64,000 nucleotides of DNA from Galbula dea. Its lineage: Eukaryota; Chordata; Aves; Piciformes; Galbulidae. The DNA lies in NCBI GenBank assembly GCA_013399015.1, contig VWZX01002690.1, positions 186,001 to 250,000 on the forward strand. Direction: 5' to 3'. Below are positions 49,321 to 59,091 of the stretch, one piece after another. A program made the translations under genes and the position numbers. The stretch's first letter is position 1, and every line of letters begins with the position of its first letter. The notes under the pieces are model-generated. The model searched no databases, was not told the DNA's origin, and saw nothing but the letters and a program-made list of their open reading frames with translations.

Positions 49321-49388
49321 AATATATATAAATACAGAGGTGATACAGAAATAGATAGAGGTAAAGATAGAGATAGATATATAGATTG
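49321..49388. repeat. (AGAT/AT)n imperfect microsatellite
   Basis: TATATA passes into ATAGATAGAGG, AAGATAGAGATAGATAT and ATAGATT units: a degraded GATA-type tetranucleotide or hexanucleotide array that directly abuts the next CR1 tail. Confidence 0.8.
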
Positions 49389-49390
49389 TT

Positions 49391-49431
49391 AATCACAGAA
49401 TCACAAAGGTTGGAAGAGACCTCTAAGGTCT
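49391..49431 (-). mobile_element. CR1 LINE 3'-tail fragment (~40 bp)
   Basis: AATCACAGAATCACAAAGG followed by TTGGAAGAGACCTCTAAGGTC is the reverse complement of a CR1 3' end. Only about 40 bp remain. Its 3' end abuts the microsatellite to the left, a common arrangement because CR1 tails end in short tandem repeats. Confidence 0.8.
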
Positions 49432-49690
49432 GTGTTTATTTGCAAAGGTGGATTTATTGTAGGAGAAGGGCCTCAGCAGGGGTAGAAGGTTGATCTCTCC
49501 CTGAGTTAGTTCTGTGTGGTGGTCTAGGAGTGGAGCTACCCCATCGGGCAGAGCTTGACCTGCCAGCCCATCCTGCAGTTTCATCTAGCCCTGGGGGGGC
49601 TGAGTAAAGACACAAAACAGAGGCCAGCCTGGTACCAGAGAGGTCACTGCCTGAGCAGAGCAAAATTACCATACCTTGAAGCATGCAAAA
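49432..49690. other. GC-richer unassigned segment right of a CR1 tail
   Basis: About 250 bp of higher GC content, with a seven-G run and GAGGTCACTGCCTGAGCAGAG. It starts exactly where recognisable CR1 sequence stops, so it could be a diverged CR1 body or part of another unrecognised repeat. I could not place it in a family. Confidence 0.3.
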
Positions 49691-50039
49691 ACAACCTCAA
49701 GTGTTCATTTTCTTGTTCTCCCCAAGTTTCATGATTAAGATTTCATCCATGTTAACACTGGTTACGAAGGGATGGGAAACACCCCTGTGGCAAGTGAGCA
49801 CTGAACTTTGGCCACTTACTGGGTGGGTCAAAGCAGCAGGGGCTGGCCCACCACATCCCTTCATGGCTCTGTTTGAACTGGGTTGATTAATGTTGTATAT
49901 GCAGGTCCATTGAGGCACCACATTTAAAAGGATTGTTTACCATAGCCTTGTAATCAACTTGCCTTAGCAGTACCTTATTACCCATGATAACAGGGCTGCT
50001 GCAATTTGGGTCTGAAAGAACACTGCCTCAGATGGGCTC
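49691..50039. other. Non-coding DNA, nothing recognised
   Basis: Ordinary sequence; two opposed frames of 67-74 codons look like chance. Confidence 0.45.
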
Positions 50040-50430
50040 TTGGATGCCTTGGTGCTAGTGTGCTGCTCTGTTATCTTCCTTTGTAATTTGTTTTCAAGAA
50101 GAGTGATTTCCATTTCAGTTGGATTACACCTTTTAATGTATCACAAACATAAAGTGGCTGCAGTGCAAACTCACATCTCCACTAGATTTCAAACGATGCA
50201 TTTGAGGCTTCAGTGGAGAGGATTACAATTACAATTAAAATCAAAAGCTTGCTCATCCTTTTAATGATGCAGGCTAACCCTTTGTGTACTAAGAAGCCTA
50301 TCATGGTGCTGTACAACCATGATTTAGTATTTTTTTTTAGGGCTATGAAATAGCTGCATGTGTTCTGCCTTATCATCTACCACATGCAAATGCTGTTCTG
50401 AAAAGGAACACACCCTGCACAGCAGAGTTC
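50040..50430. promoter_or_regulatory. Candidate conserved non-coding element
   Basis: This segment holds two GGATTACA motifs (starting at 50121 and 50220; OTX/PITX-type cores), a TTACAATTACAATTAAAATC run, and a perfect POU octamer ATGCAAAT at 50384-50391. Only one CpG (AACGATG) is retained. The motif mix resembles that at 1.74-2.07 and 7.0-7.1 kb. Support is motif content only. Confidence 0.3.
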
Positions 50431-52306
50431 AGAGGACAACTTATGTTGATTAAAAAATATAGAAGGTGACCTAAAAAGGACATGGGGAGGGAAAAAGCCC
50501 ACTGCTTTGGGTTTTGGTTTGGTCATTTATTTGTTTATTTATTCTCCTTCCACCTAAGGCTTCTTCCATCACTTTAGAAGGATTTGCAAACAGCAGATAT
50601 TTACATCCTTACTTGGATCTCACTGTGTTATTCTTGGTCTAGAAAATGATTGAAAATTCTTGTAGGGCAGACTTATGGTGACACTAAAACTTATTCAGAT
50701 CACACATGGCAGAAATACCTGAGGGAGAACTTTCACTGTGATATTCAGAAGCTTCTACCCCAAGCCAAATCCTGCCTTGGGCTCAGGCAGCCTAATGGTT
50801 TATCTGTACCTTAATACTGTCTGTTCCTCATTCCCTCAATCCAAGCACATCTCCCTATCTCCTAGAGGGTCTAACCTCTGCCCAGGCCAGAAGAGTCTCA
50901 GACTTCACAACAATGAGTCAAGGACTGTTTATAGCAGGTGCTGCTTACCCTCCCCAGAGGAGCTACCAAATACCAACCCTCAGATGGTGGCATGCTGACA
51001 GCCCATGGTACTGTCTCTGGTGAGGAGGTGAGGAATTAGGAAGAGAAGTAGAATGGTTAAACAGTGTGATTTCAGCAAATTAAAAGGGTCTTATTTTCCT
51101 TTTTTTTAAGGTACCTTCAAGCCCTGGAAGACACCACTTAGTAGCCTATGTAAGAATGCTTTTCCCAGGCTCTGATTCATCTGTTCATTTCTGTCTTGAC
51201 ACTGAAACCCAAGGACACGAGAGGTACTCCAGACAATTTTGTGAATAATGAGTGTTTTGGCTTACTGGTGGTCCTGAAAAAGCATTAAAAAGATAGAAGA
51301 ATTCCATGGCTTGTGTGACCTCAGAGGGTTTTTTTCTGGGAAACCAAATGAAAATTGCACTGAAGATGACACTTTGACCTGAAATAAAGAGTATTTTGCT
51401 TCATTTTTCAGTATCTCTTAGAGATAGCTCAGAAAACAATAACTTACTTAAATCCCATGTTTTATAAATATGATAAGAATGGCTTTATTTTAGAGGATTT
51501 ATCATTATTACTTAAGCAATGATGGAGGTGCAATGAAGACATTTGGTACATTCCACTCTATCTGGCTCTGTATCTCATCAGTAGAGAAAGGTTTCACACA
51601 AGGTTTTTTCAGACAAAATTTTAATCCCTTTCAAATAACCAGCACCAGACTGTTTCTAAAATTGTCATCAGTCACTGTCCTTATGATTCAGAAGCTACTC
51701 TGTTTAGATTGCCCCATTTCAGGCAAAAAAAATAGCCCCCATCTTCCTCCAAATGAGAAGAGGTCATACTCCTAATGGAACTGAATATCAATCCAGCATG
51801 ATTTCCATGTTACACATTACATCATTAGCTCCAGATTTATAGGGAGAGAGCTCAGATATTGAAGATCATGACATAGTTCTCTCTCTCAAATGCACCTTAG
51901 TTTTGAAGTTAGGCAGCACTGAATTTCTTCTCATAAGAATATCTAAAGTATTTTCCTTTTATTGGCTCCCTCCTTTAAGGGAAGAGCTGATGAATATTTC
52001 ATGGGTAGAAAAACACCTATGATGGAGGGTTTTACCTACAAAATCTTTGGGGAAAGGGAAAAAAATGGCAGGAAGGCTCTGTAAGGACAGTTCTTTTAAG
52101 AAGTCTTTGGAAAAGGGTCTCCATTTCATTTTCCACATCAATAACACCTCCTTCACCCCTTAATACTTTCTTCTTTCATTTTATTCCATAATAGTGTTCA
52201 GTCATATTTGTACTTCGCTTTGTATTAAAGAGTGTCTCCTGGGCTGGCTACACCTTTTTAAAGCTACAAATTTAAATAGAAAAATCTGAACTCAGGGGGG
52301 GGAAAA
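50431..52306. other. Non-coding DNA, nothing recognised
   Basis: Ordinary sequence with small T-runs; no gene or repeat family seen. Confidence 0.5.
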
Positions 52307-52451
52307 TTCCTTTTTCCTTTCCCTTTCCCTTTCCCTTTCCATTTTCCTTTCCCTTTCCCTTTCCCTTTCCCCTTCCCTTTCCCTTTCCCTTTCCCTTTCC
52401 CTTTCCCTTTCCCTCATTTCCCTTTCCCTTTCCCTTTTCCTTTCCTTTTTT
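52307..52451 (+). repeat. (CCCTTT)n hexanucleotide microsatellite
   Basis: About 145 bp of CCCTTT units, preceded by an eight-G run, with isolated A at 52341 and 52416 and TTTTCC variants at both ends. The minus-strand 78-codon Gly/Lys-rich frame (repeating GKGKGKGK) is an artefact of the array. The pyrimidine/purine strand asymmetry matches the arrays at 9.6, 10.7 and 29.2 kb. Confidence 0.95.
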
Positions 52452-53020
52452 GTTTTTCTCTTTCTCTTTCATAGATATCAAGGACAAAAGCTTAAATAAG
52501 TCACACATTAAGCTTAAAGCTTTTAAAAACTGAGATAAGGAAAAGGTTACCTTCTTAGTGCAGGCTTTTATATTCCTGCTTTACTTACCTTTATGTGTGG
52601 TACAATATAAGGTGTGTCATAAAATATACAATATGTCTGAGATAATGTTACTGCAGGAAATGGGATTTCCTGACTCTCTAGTGCTTGAAATTTTCACCTT
52701 CCCCACCCATTTTCTTGATGTATTCAACTTTACTCTCATTTGTTCATTGTTGTATCTGTGAGGACTCACTACTGTTTGGCTGGACATAGGCAAGGGGGCA
52801 CCCATCTGAGTGAAGAGTCAGGAAGTTACTTTGACATCTGGAGGTACCAACTCAATACCAGGAGGTATTTTTATCTTTTACTGTCTGTGCATTGTTCTCT
52901 CACTAGAACTCATGATTTCCTGCTAAATAAAGGTGAGCCAGCCTTTCTTTTTTTGTCTTGCCATCTCTCTGTTGAATGTCACTCAGAATTATGATGTAAA
53001 AACATTACTGCATTTCCAAT
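52452..53020. other. Non-coding DNA, nothing recognised
   Basis: Ordinary AT-rich sequence up to the CR1 cluster. Confidence 0.5.
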
Positions 53021-53125
53021 TCATAGAATGATAAAGGTTGGGAGACACCTCCAATATCATCAAGTCCAACCATCAACCTATCACCACCATGCCACCAAAC
53101 CATGGTCCTAAGTGCCATGAGTCTT
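53021..53125 (-). mobile_element. CR1 LINE 3'-end fragment
   Basis: TCATAGAATGATAAAGGTTG, then AATATCATCAAGTCCAACCA and ACCATGCCACCAAACCATGG, is the reverse complement of a CR1 3' UTR of the subfamily whose sense strand carries a GGTTTAGTGGTGG-like core. Only about 105 bp remain. It differs in sequence from the 48.36 kb copy, so more than one CR1 subfamily is present. Confidence 0.88.
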
Positions 53126-53152
53126 CAGTCTTGCACATCTTTTGCTGGACAC

Positions 53153-53195
53153 CACAGATTGGAAGGGATCTGAAATGGTCATCTGGTCCACTGTT
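53153..53195 (-). mobile_element. Very short CR1 3'-tail fragment
   Basis: ATTGGAAGGGATCTGAAATG followed by GTCATCTGGTCCA matches the reverse complement of a CR1 3' tail. It contains a 14-mer, GGTCATCTGGTCCA (53177-53190), whose exact reverse complement lies at 53516-53529 in the following plus-strand copy. Confidence 0.65.
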
Positions 53196-53197
53196 CT

Positions 53198-53561
53198 GTG
53201 GGAAAAAAAGGAGAAGCTGTAGGAGCTGGGCTTGGTTGGCCTGGAGAAGGGACAGCTTTGGGGGCTCTTCATTACTGCCTTGAGCTAGCAAAACAGGGGT
53301 GAGGAATCCAGATTCTTCTTGTAGTTGTGTATCTACAGGAAAAGGGGCAAAGGACAGATGCTGCAGGAGGGGAGTTTACCCCTGGGTATCAGGACAATTC
53401 ATTTCCAAGGGGCATGGTGAAGAAGACAGATCTTTACAGGTGCCCACAACTCAGCTGGACAAGGTCCTTTCAGGCTGCTCTCCCTTTGAAATCAGCTCTG
53501 TTTTGAGTTCAGTGCTGGACCAGATGACCCACAAGGGTCCTTTGCATTATTCCATGGTTCC
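53198..53561 (+). mobile_element. CR1 LINE 3'-terminal fragment, plus strand
   Basis: The segment starts in the GAGAAGCTGTAGGAGCTGGG/CTGGAGAAGGG region, which corresponds to the end of the CR1 ORF. It runs through CAGTGCTGGACCAGATGACC and CACAAGGGTCCTTTGCATTA to ATTCCATGGTTCC, a decayed ATTCTATGATTC tail. The 3' end is therefore at the right, opposite to the two fragments on its left. Divergence is high, suggesting an old insertion. The 128-codon frame at 53299-53685 is mostly inside this repeat and is not a host gene. Confidence 0.82.
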
Positions 53562-55649
53562 AGGGCTGTTCATAACCCAGTGGAGACCTGAATGCTTTGG
53601 AAGATCAGATTGTTCTGTTGCAAGGAACTCACCCTTGGGGCAGCTCTCTCCCAGGCCAGAAGATACATTTCAGGTCAGGATCTGAGTGCAGGGTAAGTGG
53701 TGAGAAGGTCAGATGCTTTGCAAAGCAGGAGGCTCTCTCTTTCTGAAACAAACCTCTTATGCTACTACCCTCAGGTTCTTCCTCCTGCTTATGACCCTCA
53801 GCTTGTCTTTTGCTTTTTGTTATGCTTCAGTTCTGCACAGACTTTCCTCTCCATTCCTTCTGCAGATGAATCACCTCTTCAATGTCTCTAGGATTACTCA
53901 CAGGAGTAAAATTTTTTAGGATGTGATTGAGTTCTTTTTCAGGATTCCTTCTGGCCCACATCCAGAATGTCTTTACATCAGCAATTACATGTTCATTTGT
54001 ATCTGTACCTTGCCAGGGAAATGGAACCTTCATCCTGACTGGGATATTTCACTGCATATGCAAAATAAATGATAAGCATTAATACTAATGATCCTTTTGT
54101 CTCATACACTTAGACTTTACATTCACCAGAAGCCACCTTGCTTCATTTTCAAGATGACAACAATGTTGGCTCTTGATTTACTTTTAGCAGAATTTGATAG
54201 TGCTCAATTAGACTTCTGCTCTCTGATTAATTTTTGGTGCTCATCAGGATTGCCCTCTAATTTACCATGAGTGCTTAAGAGAAAGTAGTGAGGAGTAGAC
54301 ATATCCTAACAGCTTTTTTCTCCTCCACTCTGCAGTCTCTGGGTCCTTTCAATGTAATGGAAAAGGAATGTGTGGAGCTGACTCTTGTCCTTCATGCACT
54401 TTTTGTAGGCACCACAAAATCTCTAGCCAAGCAAATACAATGCACACATCTTACTAACTGCTTTGGAAATGATGATGGGAGAGGGGCACTCAGCTTTTTG
54501 GTGGAGAAACTGCCAGGGATGGAAGAAATGAAATGGCTTAAATGTCAGACTTAAGGCAGCCCTTGTAGCAAGGGAAAAAATCTCTCTTGATCAATAAACT
54601 CACTAAATTAGGTTTGGTATATCTCAGGTATTATTAATATAAAGTAATTTTTAGTGTCACTTCTTGAACAGTTAAAAGCAATAACATGTGTAAGTCCTAG
54701 AAACAAGAAAATAACAGATTTGACTCATTTTAATGCATGTTTAAATCTACTTTCTTTCCTTTAATGGAATATAGAGTATCAAGATGCTGCTTTAATTTAC
54801 TCATTTTAGTAGTTCTAATGTTAGTTCTCTTCCTTTGTGCCATTAGTACACTTCTGAAATTTGGACTTAAAAGCAACATAAACATTTTTGTTTTGAACAC
54901 TGTCTTTTGAAATATTCATTACTGACCTCCTGGCAAAATCAAATTCCTTTTATATTGGTATAATCTGAAAACTTCTATTCCTTATAATTTATGTATCTAT
55001 TTATTATTAATAATTAAGACAAAAATTGCCTGTTCCTTTTCTTCTTAATGAAGACAAATGATTTCCATTTATTATAATATTTTCCAAAATCTCTTTTACC
55101 TTATATCTTTACCTACTACCTACCTAATATCTGTATTTTGATAAACATTTGTCATCCAAAAAGCAGCTGAGCCAGATATTGACACTGTCTGCCTGCACAG
55201 CCTAGTCCATTAGAGTCCACAGTTTGTGGTTATTGAAGCACCATAGTAGATAACTTCATATCAACAGAGAAAATCATGATTATCTAGAGCATCAGCAATT
55301 GCTACCTGCTGTTGCTTGACCTGGTTTTACCCCCTGTAGGAAAGACACCTGCTAAATCCATGCTTTTTCTTGTGTATTTAAACTTACATCAAGATCAATG
55401 CCTGCAGACCTCTTGCCATCTGCCTGGGAATAAAACTCTGCATTTCTTGAAGAGCTGTTATCAAAAGGCAAGGGAAGCTCAGGGCACTGGGAGCTGAATT
55501 CCTCTGAGTTTAAGTGGATATGAAGGCAAATTTCTTTCACAATGAAATTAGTTTATCATCATTAGAAAGAAAGTGGGGGATTTTGTTGTGCTTTGGAGCT
55601 TGCAGTTAACTTTGTTTCCAAAAGTGTATGATCTACTTCAAGATCATAA
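53562..55649. other. Non-coding DNA, nothing recognised
   Basis: Ordinary sequence becoming AT-rich after 54.6 kb. Frames up to 88 codons have no recognisable product. Confidence 0.5.
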
Positions 55650-55795
55650 AGTCATAGAATCATAGGGTTGGAAGGGACCTTTAATGATCATCTAGTTCCA
55701 AGCCCAATGCCAGGGCAGAGACATCTTTCACTAGATGTAGTTTCTCCATCCAAGCTGACTTTGAACACTGCCAGTGGTGGAACATCCATTATTTA
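55650..55795 (-). mobile_element. CR1 LINE 3'-end fragment
   Basis: AGTCATAGAATCATAGGGTT, GGAAGGGACCTTTAATGATC, ATCTAGTTCCAAGCCCAATG and the diverged CTTTGAACACTGCCAGTGGT/GGAACATCCATTATTTAC form the reverse complement of a CR1 3' UTR. The 3' end is at 55650. About 145 bp are recognisable; no coding part remains. Confidence 0.92.
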
Positions 55796-57339
55796 CACAA
55801 GATGACAAAGATCAGGTGAAGAGACATAGATTCAAGAGATGTTCAACTGCCTCTGTAAAAACAGTCAAGAACAATGACTTGTGTAGTCAACAGCCCTTCC
55901 AGGGCTGAGGAAATACATCATCCCTCAGTGACCTTGGCAATATTCACCATGCCTCCAGAAACTCTTAATATCTCTGCAACAACATCAGCCCCAGTGTAAA
56001 TTAGGTTATTAATGTCTTTGATTTGTATCACTACCAACAGTTTACCAAGCCTGTGGCTTTCAAGATGATTGATTAAAAAATGGTTTTACCAGATTATTTT
56101 GCAGTTGAATCACAGCAAACCTAACTGCTGTTGTCTCATCTCACATTTGATTATGAAAACCTGCAGACTTCATCACTGCAATGAATTTCACCCCAATTAC
56201 ACTACTGAATTGTTCTACCTAAATGATATGTTTCATCTTTAGCATCCTTTTCTAGAGGTCCAGCAGCATCCCTGGGGCTGAAAGCACACTTACAACACCT
56301 TTACCTTCCTGTGTTTCCATGTGCAGGTCATGACTCCAGAAACACGTAATACCAGTGTTTTCTGACTGCTCTGCCCATGTGTAAACCCTTTCTTTTGGAT
56401 TTACAGTAAAGCCAAGCCAGAGACACTGAGTGCTGAGCTGTGTGACTCTCTGAGATAAAAACATCTGTGCTGGAAATAAGCTAATAGTAGAACAGCAGAA
56501 TCATTAGTTTCTTAGGCTGCTCAGAATGTTGTCAGGGAATGCTCCTACTCCTAAAGGAAATGCAGTGTTTGCATGTATATCCCTTGTCAAAAATGTATCA
56601 TCTCTTGGGGGAGAAGCTGGTCTCTGGATGAGTAAGAATAACTCAAAAATAAACTTTTTCTGGGCCTTTAAGCATTTAAGTTTATAACTATCAGTATTGC
56701 AATGTAAAAATTTACCCCTTTGAAAGTCAGTTTAAAAAGAAGCTTCTAATGGGGCTGTGTAAATTTGAGGGTGATTGGAGTTGTTTGGGAGTATTATTTT
56801 TTTTGTATTTTCTTTTAAATTCTTCTTCTTTCTGGATTCTGGAGGGAAAACAGTTTGTGCTGCAGAGGTGAATAATGCATTCAGGCTGAATAAAACAAAA
56901 AACCTAGTAACATTTGAGACACACAAGGATATGGGAGCACAAGAAATGAATGCAAAGAACTGGCAGCTAAAAGGCAAGAGTTGCATAATATTACCAGAGT
57001 AATGAGAAGTGTGCTAGATATTAATAAATATGTGACCTTTTTATCTTGATTATTTAAAAATGGTGTTATTTTAAAAATGAATAAACAAATGTCCTGTTTA
57101 TCCTTACATAAAACCATAGCTTCACTTGATGGGCAAATCAAATGATTTCTCTATTGCTCCAGTGGAATTCTGCTGTCCAGGTCATTGTAGCATTTCTCAA
57201 ACCACTCTGTTCCTGTCTTTACTTTAGAAAACCACAGATCAGGACAATCATCTTTTAAGCTAAAGCTTAAGCTGGAACAAGGGTATGCAAGTGTATTCAT
57301 TTATACATAATGAAATTTTAAATTCCTGAAAGACAAACA
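55796..57339. other. Non-coding DNA, nothing recognised
   Basis: Ordinary sequence, AT-rich after 56.7 kb. Opposed 75-86-codon frames near 56.7-57.1 kb look like chance. Confidence 0.5.
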
Positions 57340-57780
57340 TAATTAAAAATAAAGAAGAAATAAAAGAGAAAAGAACAGCCCTGCAAGTTAGATTGCATTT
57401 AAGATTGTTATACACTTTAATGAGACACAGGTTTTTTATTTAAAGTTGTAAAGACTTGATTAATGTTTTATTATCCCTGTCATTATTAACTGTAACTGCA
57501 GCTTCAGAGGATTCCTATTACCAAAAAAAAAAAACCCCAAACAACCCAACCCAGGCAGTATTTGAAACTGCAAAATAAAAAACGTGGTCTACAGCCTCTC
57601 CATTTCACTTCTGTTCTATTATTAATTATTTGTCAGACTCTCAAGCCTCTGGGCCAATTCAATACAAGTAATTTATACTACACAGTAAGTGCTGATGGTC
57701 AGTTAACCTCCTAGGACCTCAATGACTCAGCTTATTACAAGATAATTTAGCAACTTTCCAGCAAGAGCTGAATTGTCCTA
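57340..57780. promoter_or_regulatory. Weak AT-rich candidate element
   Basis: Contains a run of TACACTTTAATGAGACAC, GACTTGATTAATG, CTATTATTAATTATTTGTC and CAAGTAATTTATAC motifs, with an A-run and CCCCAAACAACCC near 57522-57550. CpG is almost absent. This is either a homeodomain-rich regulatory patch or simply AT-rich DNA. Confidence 0.2.
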
Positions 57781-59000
57781 GGAACTCCCAGTTCAAAGCC
57801 TTGAGTGCTGCTGTGTCTCCCTCTGAGTTTCTGGAGAGGCCCATGCAGAAGCAGTGCTGTTGTGCTGGACACAGACCAGAGGACACCACTGAGGTGCTTG
57901 GTCTCTGCAGGGACTCACCTAGTCCAGGGGCAGAGAGAGAACAGAGCTGCTCTGGCAGGGAGAGCTAACTGCCAAGGACATCAGGCACTCTAGCCTGTAA
58001 CAGCAGTTACATGAAGAGTTTTCCCAGGAAACATGGCAGATTCTGCTTAGCAAGGAGCCAAATCCATCAACAACATGCTACAGCTTCCCTTGTCCCCAGT
58101 CTCCCATTTGTAAACTAAGAGAGAAAATCTCCCCCTGGTTGAATGTTTCTCTTCCAATCTCTACACTGTAAAGCATCAAAGCTGCTGGGTTTCCTAAAGG
58201 GTAACATTCCTGCAGCCATAACTGCAAAGACAACAGGCAGAAGTGCAACATCATTAATCTTTCCAGAGTCTTAAGTACCTATTACAACTAACCTAAACAA
58301 ATGGATCTTTCTTCCCCCAGAGGTGTGTAAGCTTGGCTGGCTGGATGGCAGAGGGAAGACTCCTTCCTTTCCCCATAGGAATCATTTGGGGAAATAAGGC
58401 TTTTTTTCCCTGCAGACCAGCAATCAGATACCCCAATTCAAAGTAAAACCATGAATGAAGAATAGAGATCTCAGGAAACCTAGAGCAAAAAGCATATGGG
58501 ATATGTAACAGGGATAAAAAGTTTATCTGTAAGTGATGCCGACAATCTTCCTCCTCCTCTCCCCTCCCCATGTATTTCTATTGCTATATCTATTATTTGC
58601 ATTCCAAGAGCTGCTCCTGACTCCAGCTAAAATGAAGCCTCTGTTGCAACAGATACTTTGTGGACCCAGCTACTATCCTGTTACACTTTTATAGAGAAAC
58701 TATATAGAAAAGATAAACCAAAGATGTGATAAATGACATATTATTGTTCCTGGTCCATAAATGGGCAGCCAAGGCTCTGAAAAATCGAGTGACTTGCTGA
58801 AGGGTGCAAAGGAAATCTGTGGGAGAGACAGCAAGTTACCACAGCTGTCTCATGTTAAGCTTCTGTGGTCTGAAGTCCAGGATAATTTTTGCCTGGTTTT
58901 GGTATTTTTGCCATCCATTCTCAAGGACAAAAAGCTTGCTCATATAGGAGAAGTGAGTATCCTGCAGAGAACTGATATGGTGTAAAGCCTGAGTATGGTT
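57781..59000. other. Non-coding DNA, nothing recognised
   Basis: No gene or repeat family seen; short overlapping frames only. Confidence 0.5.
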
Positions 59001-59091
59001 AAAAAAACCCAACAGCAATAACAACAACCAACCACAAAGACAACAAACAACAACAAATAAACAGACAAAAACACACACCCCCCCCAAAAAA
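59001..59091. repeat. A/C-rich low-complexity tract, (CAA)n-like
   Basis: A strand made almost entirely of A and C: AACAACAACCAACC, ACAACAAACAACAACAAATA and an eight-C run near 59078-59085. It is an irregular CAA/CAAA array. Confidence 0.85.

Noticed and set aside
52272..52508. 78-codon Gly/Lys repeat frame on the minus strand
   Set aside because: Direct translation of the CCCTTT array.
53299..53685. 128-codon frame
   Set aside because: Largely inside a decayed plus-strand CR1 fragment and not in a frame that yields recognisable reverse transcriptase.
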